From Candidatus Firestonebacteria bacterium RIFOXYA2_FULL_40_8 (lineage in GTDB: Bacteria; Oederibacteriota; D2-FULL-39-29), in assembly GCA_001778355.1 (NCBI GenBank), contig MFGS01000031.1, forward strand, positions 11,952-24,277: a stretch of DNA of 12,326 bases, read 5' to 3'. Below, in pieces: positions 1 to 5,761 of the stretch. Every line of letters starts with the position of its first letter. Positions within the stretch are counted from its first letter, which is position 1. The translations under genes and the position numbers were made by a program. Below the pieces are notes generated by a model. It did no database searches, had not been told where the DNA came from, and worked only from the letters and a program-made list of their open reading frames with translations.

Positions 1-644
1 AAAAACGCCAGCTCGCGAAGACGGCTGGATAAAACATCATAGGAATAAACTTTGGTTTCAAATATTTTATCGTCCGCCATGAAAGTTATTTTGGTCCCGC
101 GTTTTCCGGTCTTGCCTGCTTTCGCGGCATCCTTTACCGGCTTACCGCGTTTGTACTCCTGTCTCCAAACTTCCCCGTCCCTGTAAACTTCCACTTCCAG
201 CCATTCCGATAACGCGTTTACAACTGAAACACCGACCCCGTGAAGTCCGCCGGAAACTTTATATGAATCCTTATCAAACTTTCCACCCGCGTGAAGCACG
301 GTCATAACGACTTCAAGCGCACTTTTTTTCTTTTCTTTATGCATTTCGACAGGAATACCGCGCCCATCGTCAATAACGGTAACGGAGTTGTCTTTGTGAA
401 TGGTAACCGAGATGTTCTTGCAATGCCCCGCGAGCGCTTCGTCTATCGAGTTATCAACAACTTCATACACCAGATGGTGCAGTCCGTCAACGCTGGTACC
501 CCCGATATACATGGCGGGACGTCTTCTAACCGCCTCAAGTCCTTCCAATATTGTTATGTTATCGGCCCCATAATCCCCCGAGCCCGCGGCCTTTGCCGCC
601 TTCGCAGGTTTCACCGGTTTCTCTTTTTTCGCTTTCTTAGCCAC
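1..644 (-). CDS. gyrB: DNA gyrase subunit B, N-terminal part (cut by left window edge)
   Basis: This is the ATP-binding subunit of the type II topoisomerase that introduces negative supercoils. Only the first 214 codons are in the window. The GHKL ATPase motifs are all present: YEVVDNSIDEA (catalytic Glu61, Asp64, Asn65), DDGRGIP (Asp92 on) and the ATP-lid glycines GLHGVGVS near 132-139. RLRELAF at the edge matches the family. The start is GTG at 642-644, because AGGAGG lies at 653-658, eight bases upstream, and no ATG is suitably placed. An extension of about 24 residues rich in Lys and Ala (KKAKKEKPVKPAKAAKAA) precedes the usual ADNI..LEGLEAVRRRP beginning. ParE is the main alternative; the family motifs favour GyrB, but the fragment lacks the C-terminal half that would settle it. 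Its codons look more GC-rich than those of the island genes next to it. Confidence 0.93.
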   Translation of the reverse strand, partial: MAKKAKKEKPVKPAKAAKAAGSGDYGADNITILEGLEAVRRRPAMYIGGTSVDGLHHLVYEVVDNSIDEALAGHCKNISVTIHKDNSVTVIDDGRGIPVEMHKEKKKSALEVVMTVLHAGGKFDKDSYKVSGGLHGVGVSVVNALSEWLEVEVYRDGEVWRQEYKRGKPVKDAAKAGKTGKRGTKITFMADDKIFETKVYSYDVLSSRLRELAF

Positions 645-715
645 TTATGATTCCTCCTGATTATTATGATATTATCAGTTAATTTGCAAGTTTTTGCCTC
701 TTAAAAACACGTATT

Positions 716-745
716 ATTATACCATAAAGGGAGGTATTTTGTCAC
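716..745 (-). promoter_or_regulatory. Probable sigma70-type promoter of gyrB
   Basis: On the minus strand, GTGACA (740-745, five of six matches to TTGACA) is followed after 18 bases by a perfect TATAAT (716-721). This predicts a leader of about 65 bases before the GTG start at 644. The leader contains the small dyad TGATAATATCA but no clear riboswitch or attenuator. Confidence 0.6.
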
Positions 746-754
746 TTCTATATC

Positions 755-779
755 ATAGGAACGTGCTGGGAAATGAAAG
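755..779. repeat. 25-bp direct repeat, copy 1 (flanks ATPase unit)
   Basis: Same orientation as the copy at 2396-2420 and identical to it at 24 of 25 positions; the difference is G here and A there at the ninth base. The shared core includes TGCTGGGAAATGAAAG. Sequence outside the 25 bases does not match. The two copies bracket the AAA+ ATPase gene and its palindromic promoter. This copy lies 111 bases past the ATPase stop, upstream of the gyrB promoter. Confidence 0.8.
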
Positions 780-890
780 AGAAAGACGGGGTTTTGAGGA
801 TAAAAGTAAATTTAACTTCAATTTATAATTTCCGGCTTTCCTCCCTGGGCGAGTTTCACAACTTTCTGATGTATAATAACTTTTCCGCTC

Positions 891-2279
891 CTAATTAATT
901 CTTTTATCCCCGCTATAAAGCATTGCTTTATCTTTCTTTGCTCTTTTAATCATATCCGGAGTGAACCCGCTTTTTGAAAATAGGCAATAAGATTCTGTTC
1001 GTTTTCCTTTATTCCACTCCACATATTCGGCTTTTTTTCTTAAATCTTCATAAATATCCGTCCCCACCGCTTTATTACTCCATTTAACTTCTCCAAACAG
1101 TATTTTCTTTCCTTTTTCATTAAACGCAACTATATCAATTTCTCCTAAAATTTTTTCCCACCATCTCCCGATCTTATCTATTTCAAATATTTCTTCTTCA
1201 TTTTCTTTGAGTATTTGAATGCAAATATCTTCATAATTATGGGAAATCAAATGGACAAAATCATTTTTCACCCTGCCCATTACATAGGTTTTATTACCTT
1301 CTTCTAAATGGCTCTTGCCGGGAAGTACATACCTAAACCAAAACTTAAAAAACTGGTCCTGAAGCTTGTATATTCCTTTCCTGGATTTTAAAGGTATTTT
1401 CTCCGTAACCGGTATTTCTTTTTCCACAAGCCTTAAATCCTCAAGGATAAACAGATACTTGTGCAAAACGCTCTTTTCCAAACCCGTTTCATTCTGTATT
1501 TCGCTCAGTTTTGACTTACCCAATGAAATTGCTTTTAGTATGGCAAAGTAATTTCTGGGCTCTCTCAATTCTTCTTTCATAACAAAGTCTATCTCACTGT
1601 AAAGAAAAGCATCCGTTTCAAGGATGTTGTCTTTAATATTATCTTCAATACTCTTTTTTGCGTCCATTCGTTTTATATAACTCGGATTTCCGCCTGTTAT
1701 GGAATACATCTCTACACAGTATTCAAACTTGTTCTCGGGGAAGAACTTTCTGAAGGAGATAAAATTAAACGGTTTAAGATATATTTGAGCGGTCCTCCTT
1801 CCAAATAGAGGAGACTTTTCAGATAAGACTTTTTCCTCCATCATTGCAATACTTGAACCGCAAAGAATAAGCATAACCGGAGTATCTTTCAGATATTCAT
1901 CCCATCCTGCCTGTAATATTGAAGCAATGGACTTGTTTGTTTCTGCAAGATATGGAAATTCATCTATCGCCAAAACAAATTTCTCTTTTATGTTTTTCTT
2001 TAAATATCGGAATAATTGCTGCCAACTCTCGAAACCATTTAAGGTAAGCAGCTCATCTTTGAAGTATTCCCCGCAAAGCTGCCCCAGCATTTTAAGATTA
2101 TCGTGTTCATTAAGTTTTTGAGCAAGAAAATAAATATGCGGTTTTTCTTTCGCAAAATGCTTTATCAATTCTGTCTTCCCCACCCTTCTTTTACCGTAAA
2201 TAACTATAAATTGCGAATCCCCTGACTTATAATACTTGTCCAATGCCGCCTGCTCTTTTTCTCTGTTGATGAATTTCAT
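891..2279 (-). CDS. Archaeal-type AAA+ ATPase with DUF234-like C-terminal domain
   Basis: A 462-residue protein of the ATPase_2/DUF234 type (STAND-like P-loop ATPases common in archaea and scattered in bacteria). Visible features in order: the N-terminal MKFINREKEQAAL box, Walker A GKRRVGKT at 29-36, Walker B VLAIDEF with Asp106-Glu107, a sensor-1-like LILCGSS near 136-142, the family motif PLFGRRTAQIYLKPF, a winged-helix-like stretch near 250-290, and the FWFRYVLP motif. The C-terminus has GEIDIVAF (Asp382), then 14 residues, then EVKW (Glu397, Lys399), which resembles a PD-(D/E)xK nuclease core. The length is normal and the frame intact. The ATG start has GGGAGG seven bases upstream (2286-2291). 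The cellular role of this family is unsettled; a nucleic-acid-directed or defence-like role is inference. It is flanked by 25-bp direct repeats and preceded by a palindrome array at its promoter. Confidence 0.88.
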   Translation of the reverse strand: MKFINREKEQAALDKYYKSGDSQFIVIYGKRRVGKTELIKHFAKEKPHIYFLAQKLNEHDNLKMLGQLCGEYFKDELLTLNGFESWQQLFRYLKKNIKEKFVLAIDEFPYLAETNKSIASILQAGWDEYLKDTPVMLILCGSSIAMMEEKVLSEKSPLFGRRTAQIYLKPFNFISFRKFFPENKFEYCVEMYSITGGNPSYIKRMDAKKSIEDNIKDNILETDAFLYSEIDFVMKEELREPRNYFAILKAISLGKSKLSEIQNETGLEKSVLHKYLFILEDLRLVEKEIPVTEKIPLKSRKGIYKLQDQFFKFWFRYVLPGKSHLEEGNKTYVMGRVKNDFVHLISHNYEDICIQILKENEEEIFEIDKIGRWWEKILGEIDIVAFNEKGKKILFGEVKWSNKAVGTDIYEDLRKKAEYVEWNKGKRTESYCLFSKSGFTPDMIKRAKKDKAMLYSGDKRIN

Positions 2280-2300
2280 CTTTGGCCTCCCTTGCGCATA

Positions 2301-2330
2301 CTACTCGTAAGTAGACTACTCTATAGTAGA
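2301..2330. repeat. Tandem palindromic 15-bp units in ATPase promoter
   Basis: Two adjacent 15-bp units, 2301-2315 and 2316-2330, match at 12 of 15 positions. Each is a dyad CTACT-(4)-AGTAG, with spacers CGTA and CTAT. The junction forms a further exact dyad, AGTAG-A-CTACT. Four alternating half-sites therefore cover the predicted -10 and start region of the ATPase gene, 22-51 bases before its ATG. The arrangement looks like a multi-site operator, or a recognition array used by the ATPase itself. Confidence 0.75.
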
Positions 2331-2341
2331 CTGTTTGTCAA
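2313..2341 (-). promoter_or_regulatory. Probable promoter of the AAA+ ATPase gene
   Basis: A perfect -35 box TTGACA lies at 2336-2341 on the minus strand. Seventeen bases on is TAGTCT (2313-2318), a weak -10 box inside the palindrome array. A protein bound to the array would block this promoter. Confidence 0.5.
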
Positions 2342-2395
2342 GAAAATAATATACTGACGGGCACAAGGGAATATATTCTTGTCAAGATGCCTTGA

Positions 2396-2420
2396 ATAGG
2401 AACATGCTGGGAAATGAAAG
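2396..2420. repeat. 25-bp direct repeat, copy 2 (flanks ATPase unit)
   Basis: Partner of the repeat at 755-779, same orientation, one mismatch. It lies 18 bases beyond the stop of the secreted-protein gene and about 55 bases upstream of the ATPase promoter. Confidence 0.8.
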
Positions 2421-2438
2421 GAATCCGACAATATCTAT

Positions 2439-3344
2439 CTATTTATCCTGCTCCGGAATATCCTTTAGCAATTTTTCAACCCATTCGCGCTGATACTTAT
2501 CGCCACTTTTTTTAATATCGGTAATCTCTGATTTAAAGCATTTATAAAACATGGGAACAACTGATACTTGCTTTTCAAACTTCTCAGGTAATTGCGAAGA
2601 TACAATATTATATACATACTTTTGTTCAGAAGCATTCCATTTAAATATATTTTGCTTGGTTGTCTTGAGTATTTGAATATTATACGGTCGATCTTTATAC
2701 ATAGAATCGGTAACGCCAGCGATCGAAGATATGCTTATATTATAGCCAACCTTAATTTCTTCGTCAGAAAAAGAAATATTTCCAGAATATTCGTGAGAAA
2801 GGTAAGTTGGACCACATTCATCATAAGTAACAAAATCAAGCACCTTTCGCGCTTTGCTATTTTTGTATTGATAAAATGTTATAACGCTTGTTTGCGTACC
2901 TGTCCCACCCCAATTACCGGTAGTCGAGAATATCGGAATATTGGTTTTAGTCGGCCAATACGAAAATTCTGATTTTTTGTATTTTCCATAACTTTCCACG
3001 CAATCCTGTAGTATATATTTTGTATCTTTTCTTTCAAAAATTACGAATACCTTTTCCCATTGCATCGGAGTTGACGACATTTCAAAAACAAGAAGATTCT
3101 TATCTTCAGAATAATGGGTTTTGCAACAATCTCGATAATACCAGCTTTTCTCTTCGCCACTTGAGAATACAGTTGTTTCTATTTCCGGTTTTTTTACCCC
3201 CAATTTATCCATAAGTACGGATAACCTAAGCAAACTTTTATCCGCAAAAAATGAATCAACGTCATCAAAACTCACCGCTTCCGCCGCATTAGAAGAAGTA
3301 ATGAACAAAACTATCAAAAACAATAATGAAAATGACCTTTTCAT
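2439..3344 (-). CDS. Secreted protein of unknown family
   Basis: I do not recognise the family. From the chosen ATG the product is 301 residues. It starts with a clear Sec signal peptide (MKRS, then a hydrophobic core to about residue 17, then SSNA|AEA, with signal peptidase I cleavage near 20-23). The mature part is rich in Lys, Tyr, Trp and Ser, has several cysteines (for example DCCKTH), a GNWGGTGTQTS stretch and no membrane segment. It is probably periplasmic or exported. A longer in-frame start at 3380 would put twelve charged residues before the signal peptide and overlap the upstream gene. The ATG at 3342-3344 has an AGGTGG-like ribosome binding site and lies one base after the stop of the XRE gene, so the two are probably translationally coupled. 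Codon use is AT-rich, like its neighbours. Presence as a gene is well supported; function is unknown. Confidence 0.75.
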   Translation of the reverse strand: MKRSFSLLFLIVLFITSSNAAEAVSFDDVDSFFADKSLLRLSVLMDKLGVKKPEIETTVFSSGEEKSWYYRDCCKTHYSEDKNLLVFEMSSTPMQWEKVFVIFERKDTKYILQDCVESYGKYKKSEFSYWPTKTNIPIFSTTGNWGGTGTQTSVITFYQYKNSKARKVLDFVTYDECGPTYLSHEYSGNISFSDEEIKVGYNISISSIAGVTDSMYKDRPYNIQILKTTKQNIFKWNASEQKYVYNIVSSQLPEKFEKQVSVVPMFYKCFKSEITDIKKSGDKYQREWVEKLLKDIPEQDK

Positions 3345-3345
3345 A

Positions 3346-3711
3346 TTAAGCCACCTGCGTCCGCTTTTTTGTGCGGGCAAAAATTTCTATATCGTGTTTC
3401 ATTTTTTGGCTGAGAGGGACGTCTTTCAGTTTTACGGTGTAGCCGATAAAGAGGAGTACCTTTTCCAGAGTGGCGATATTGCTGAATTCGCCGCTTTCTA
3501 TCTTGGAAATGTATTGCTGCGTCACTCCTGCTTTTTTAGCCAAAGCACTCTGGTTCAACTTGTTTTTTATCCGGTATTCCACAATACGTTTAACAATCTC
3601 GAACTTCTGCTCTTCAAGCTGGTGCAGTTCCTTGAAATAGGGATCTTTTAACTTCTCTTTTAATACCTTAGAAATAAGGATGTGATTTACCAAGGCAGTT
3701 TCCTTCCGCAT
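3346..3711 (-). CDS. XRE-family HTH regulator, HigA-like antitoxin type
   Basis: A 121-residue protein with an N-terminal helical stretch (LKDPYFKELHQLEEQKFEIV, about 21-40). A lambda-repressor-type helix-turn-helix follows at about 41-93: NKLNQSALAKKAGVTQQYISKIESGEFSNIATLEKVLLFIGY. This layout is typical of HigA/XRE antitoxins and small autoregulators. No HigB-like toxin lies beside it. Upstream is a degenerate Phd/YefM-type ORF that it overlaps, and downstream is a secreted protein whose ATG comes one base after this stop. The ATG at 3709-3711 lacks a good ribosome binding site. A TTG at codon 7 has GGAAGG eight bases upstream and overlaps the stop of the preceding ORF, so it is a serious alternative start. 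It may regulate the promoter at 3874-3903. Confidence 0.85.
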   Translation of the reverse strand: MRKETALVNHILISKVLKEKLKDPYFKELHQLEEQKFEIVKRIVEYRIKNKLNQSALAKKAGVTQQYISKIESGEFSNIATLEKVLLFIGYTVKLKDVPLSQKMKHDIEIFARTKKRTQVA

Positions 3712-3854
3712 TTGTTAACAGGTGTACCTAGCCCTTTAATTATAGATTCTCTCATCTTGGGAATAGAAAGTATCTGTAAAGATTCCTTTGTGCCGGAGCG
3801 GTTTAGTAATTTGCAATTATTATGTTTTGGTTTTCTCTTAATTATTGTGGTCAT
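3687..3854 (-). pseudogene. Remnant of a Phd/YefM-type antitoxin (55 codons)
   Basis: This short ORF encodes MTTIIKRKPKHNNCKLL at its start and ends in ILSIPKMRESIIKG, then LGTPVNKCGRKLPW. The C-terminal part closely follows the ending known from Phd/YefM antitoxins, roughly LLSIPGMRESI-EG--TP-EEC-EELDW. Family members are usually 80-90 residues. Here the N-terminal DNA-binding part is nearly absent, as if an internal deletion joined the initial MTT to the middle of the domain, and the usual acidic tail has become NKCGRKL. The start is well marked: GAGGTG at 3861-3866, six bases before the ATG, with a promoter just upstream. It overlaps the XRE gene by 25 bases. No Txe/YoeB-type toxin follows. 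It could still be translated and might act as a leader ORF. The family assignment is from memory of the consensus. Confidence 0.6.
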
Positions 3855-3873
3855 TTATTTCACCTCTGTACAT

Positions 3874-3903
3874 ATAATCCTATATTGCATATGGACTTGT
3901 CAA
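3874..3903 (-). promoter_or_regulatory. Probable promoter of antitoxin remnant/XRE/secreted-protein operon
   Basis: A perfect TTGACA (3898-3903) is followed by an 18-base spacer and GATTAT (3874-3879, four of six). It fits in the 62-base gap between the abiEii stop and the GAGGTG-led small ORF. The spacer has imperfect dyad symmetry around CCATATGCAATATAGG, a possible operator. Confidence 0.45.
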
Positions 3904-3916
3904 TACAGACTGCGTT

Positions 3917-4831
3917 TTATTCCCATTTTCTTTTACTCGGATTCCAGGTTTTATTCATTTTAATCTTCTTTGTTATAGATATGACAACCAGTTTAAGAAA
4001 CGCAGTAATGTTTTTCATTGTTTTTTCAAAATTTTGATCGGCATTGGTAAGTTTAGATTTTCGCAGAAACGCCAGCCACTGTATCTGTTTGTCGGCATCG
4101 TTGCGAAATTCTTCCTTAAAGACAAAGGGTTCTTCCGGTAAAACGGTTTGTCTTTTTGTAAAAGTGGCTTCTATTGCTTCTTTTAGAATATCTCCTTCAA
4201 ATATATTTCCTGAAGAAATGCTGTAAATATCGTAAAAATCTTTCATCCTGCTGTTTAGCATTGATAGTTTTATCATGGCTTCAAACTTTTCCGCTATAAC
4301 ACTTTCTATTGAATAAGCGGTTAATTTCGGACTTTTTCCTTCCAGCAATACCGGAAATTCTATTTGAACGGCTTTTGGAAACACCACATCCGAAAAACCT
4401 ATATCTATCTGCAGTTTTTTCCTTGCTTGCGCCAGTACAGCGTCTATTTTGATCCGTATTCCTACATAATCCGCATCTTCATCAATAGGTTCGGCAGCAA
4501 CCGAAGAAGAAATGAATTGAACGCCGTCATTACATTTTATTTCGGAAATATCTCTGAATATCTTTTCAATTTCGGGCATTTCATTTTTTACCTGTCTTGC
4601 AAGCAGATCTATATCCCGGGTAGGACGGGTCTTTTGTAGTTTCAGACACATCAAATAAAGTCCGCCTTTTAGCAGGAATTGTTTTTGATAATTTGAATTG
4701 GCCAAGCGCCAGAGCAGTCTTTCCTGAAAATATCTCAACAGGAGAAGATTAAAATCAATGTTCTCTTTTTTTGCTATGTTTAATAACTTTGCTCTTATGG
4801 AAGCTGATATATCTTTAATTTCTTTTTTCAT
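3917..4831 (-). CDS. abiEii: AbiEii nucleotidyltransferase toxin of a type IV toxin-antitoxin system
   Basis: A 304-residue protein of the AbiEii/AbiGii family, nucleotidyltransferase-fold toxins of abortive-infection systems; related enzymes act on tRNA or nucleotides. Motifs seen (from ATG at 4829-4831): FLLKGGLYL (Lys55, Gly56, Gly57), RPTRDIDLL with metal-binding Asp73 and Asp75, LQIDIGF (Asp143), SVIAEKFEAM (Glu181, Lys182) and the conserved RMKDFYDIYSI (Lys197, Asp198, Asp201). All four motifs are intact and the length is normal, so it looks functional. The ATG is preferred because GGGGTGAT lies just before it; a GTG two codons upstream is possible. It follows the antitoxin gene after ten bases, the standard antitoxin-then-toxin order. 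The C-terminal tail ends KTWNPSKRKWE. Confidence 0.92.
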   Translation of the reverse strand: MKKEIKDISASIRAKLLNIAKKENIDFNLLLLRYFQERLLWRLANSNYQKQFLLKGGLYLMCLKLQKTRPTRDIDLLARQVKNEMPEIEKIFRDISEIKCNDGVQFISSSVAAEPIDEDADYVGIRIKIDAVLAQARKKLQIDIGFSDVVFPKAVQIEFPVLLEGKSPKLTAYSIESVIAEKFEAMIKLSMLNSRMKDFYDIYSISSGNIFEGDILKEAIEATFTKRQTVLPEEPFVFKEEFRNDADKQIQWLAFLRKSKLTNADQNFEKTMKNITAFLKLVVISITKKIKMNKTWNPSKRKWE

Positions 4832-4841
4832 TATCACCCCG

Positions 4842-5456
4842 CTATACCATCATTGTAAGCCATGTTTTCATCAGAGGCTTAATACGGCCTATTTCGGCAT
4901 ACTCCATTAGTTTTTCAAGTTTTCTATCTTTTCTTCTTAGATATTCAGTAAGCCCCTCTTTGGCTGTGTCAATACCAAGTTTGTTTCTATATCGGACACA
5001 ATCACATATTGTTTTTTCCCGGTTGTAAATATGGAATCTATTTCCATTGTCATCTATTTCTTCTATCCCTGCTTCATATTGCTTTTTAGAAAAATGGTAC
5101 ACTTTTACCGGCGGATACTCTATTTTTGGTGTCCAGGTATTTCTTTGAAGAGCAATTGAAACTACAGGCGGAATAAAAGTAGTAAGTTCATAATATGAGA
5201 GTGCCGAGAGAAGGCAGATAACCCCGCCCGGAACAGCGCGGGAAACATCTATAAAGTCATCATTAGAGACAACGGAATAACCGGAAAGCTTATAAAGTCC
5301 GCTCTTTATTTTTGATATCATGCCGTCTTCCCTGACCGCCTGAATATCACGGGCATGAATACCGTATGCAAGAATATCTTTTGTTTTCGCATAACCGGCA
5401 TTTTCTTTAAACAGTTTTTCTATGTTTTCGTATTTTTTTCTCACATATATCCTCAT
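4842..5456 (-). CDS. abiEi: AbiEi-type antitoxin / transcriptional regulator
   Basis: A 204-residue protein matching AbiEi antitoxins. It has an N-terminal winged-helix domain (about 8-58, KYENIEKLFKENAGYAKTKD through ISKIKSGLYKL), followed by the C-terminal antitoxin domain (GGVICLLSALSYYELT, the VYHFSKKQYEAGIEEI region, then REKTICDCVRYRNKLG). In known systems it represses its own promoter and counteracts AbiEii without forming a stable complex, which defines type IV. The abiEii gene follows directly. The ATG at 5454-5456 has no ribosome binding site and would be almost leaderless. The in-frame GTG at 5442-5444, with GAGGA five bases upstream, is a strong alternative start. A promoter and dyad lie just upstream. 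Confidence 0.9.
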   Translation of the reverse strand: MRIYVRKKYENIEKLFKENAGYAKTKDILAYGIHARDIQAVREDGMISKIKSGLYKLSGYSVVSNDDFIDVSRAVPGGVICLLSALSYYELTTFIPPVVSIALQRNTWTPKIEYPPVKVYHFSKKQYEAGIEEIDDNGNRFHIYNREKTICDCVRYRNKLGIDTAKEGLTEYLRRKDRKLEKLMEYAEIGRIKPLMKTWLTMMV

Positions 5457-5470
5457 GGTCTAATTACTAT

Positions 5471-5494
5471 ACATATTATATCATTTGTATATGT
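5471..5494 (-). promoter_or_regulatory. abiE promoter with inverted repeat
   Basis: A perfect -10 box TATAAT lies at 5475-5480 on the minus strand; I see no good -35 box. The inverted repeat ACATAT (5471-5476) / ATATGT (5489-5494), with 12 bases between arms, spans it. AbiEi proteins are known to bind inverted repeats at their own promoters, so this is a candidate autorepression site. Confidence 0.45.
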
Positions 5495-5545
5495 TATTTA
5501 CCATAAGTATTATGTAGAACAGGCGGCCAGATAATCGATGCATTT

Positions 5546-5570
5546 ACCCTGCTTTTATCAGGGTTTTAAT
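5546..5570 (+). terminator. Terminator-like hairpin facing the plus strand
   Basis: ACCCTG (5546-5551) pairs with CAGGGT (5559-5564) around a seven-base loop, and a short T run follows on the plus strand. No plus-strand gene precedes it and the minus strand has no T run after the stem. It may be a small dispersed repeat rather than a working terminator; a similar element lies at 11315-11334. Confidence 0.25.
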
Positions 5571-5634
5571 TATTACCGTTATATTGCCGATAAGTATTTT
5601 CCTTTAAATTACGCTTTTGTCAACAGGCAAAACC

Positions 5635-5660
5635 GGATTCCTGCCTGCGCGGGAATGACA
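5635..5660 (-). repeat. Dispersed palindromic element, possible terminator for DUF748 gene
   Basis: ATTCCTGC (5637-5644) pairs with GCGGGAAT (5649-5656) around CTGC, with one G-T pair; GGATTCC and GAATGACA flank it. This resembles the widespread intergenic palindromes of the form GATTCC-CGC...GCGGGAATGAC found in many bacterial genomes. On the minus strand the stem is followed by CCGGTTTTG, so it may also end transcription about 100 bases after the DUF748 gene. The rest of the 301-base gap 5461-5761 shows no convincing gene. Confidence 0.55.
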
Positions 5661-5761
5661 AAGTGCGGGTTTTAGAAAGGGTTTTCTTCTATTTGAAAAA
5701 TACCGCGGGTGAATTATACGGTCAAAATGCGAAACAGGGTAAATAGGGGCAAAAACTTATT

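Noticed and set aside
291..650. Plus-strand ORF of 119 codons
   Set aside because: It lies antisense over gyrB, whose conserved motifs are unmistakable on the minus strand; no ribosome binding site or family resemblance.
2301..2330. Palindromic units as a CRISPR array
   Set aside because: The units are directly adjacent 15-mers without spacers and there are only two; no cas genes are present.
755..2420. Insertion sequence between the direct repeats
   Set aside because: No transposase motif or terminal inverted repeats are present, and 25 bp with a mismatch is atypical of a fresh target duplication.
2592..2972. Plus-strand ORF of 126 codons
   Set aside because: It is antisense to the secreted-protein gene, which has a signal peptide, a ribosome binding site and tight coupling upstream.
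3346..3711. A complete HigBA toxin-antitoxin pair
   Set aside because: Only the HigA-like regulator is present; neither neighbour resembles a HigB/RelE-type toxin.
3682..4037. Plus-strand ORFs of 93 and 71 codons across the abiEii end and the following gap
   Set aside because: They lack ribosome binding sites and run antisense to the abiEii end, the promoter and the antitoxin remnant; the minus-strand reading explains the region better.
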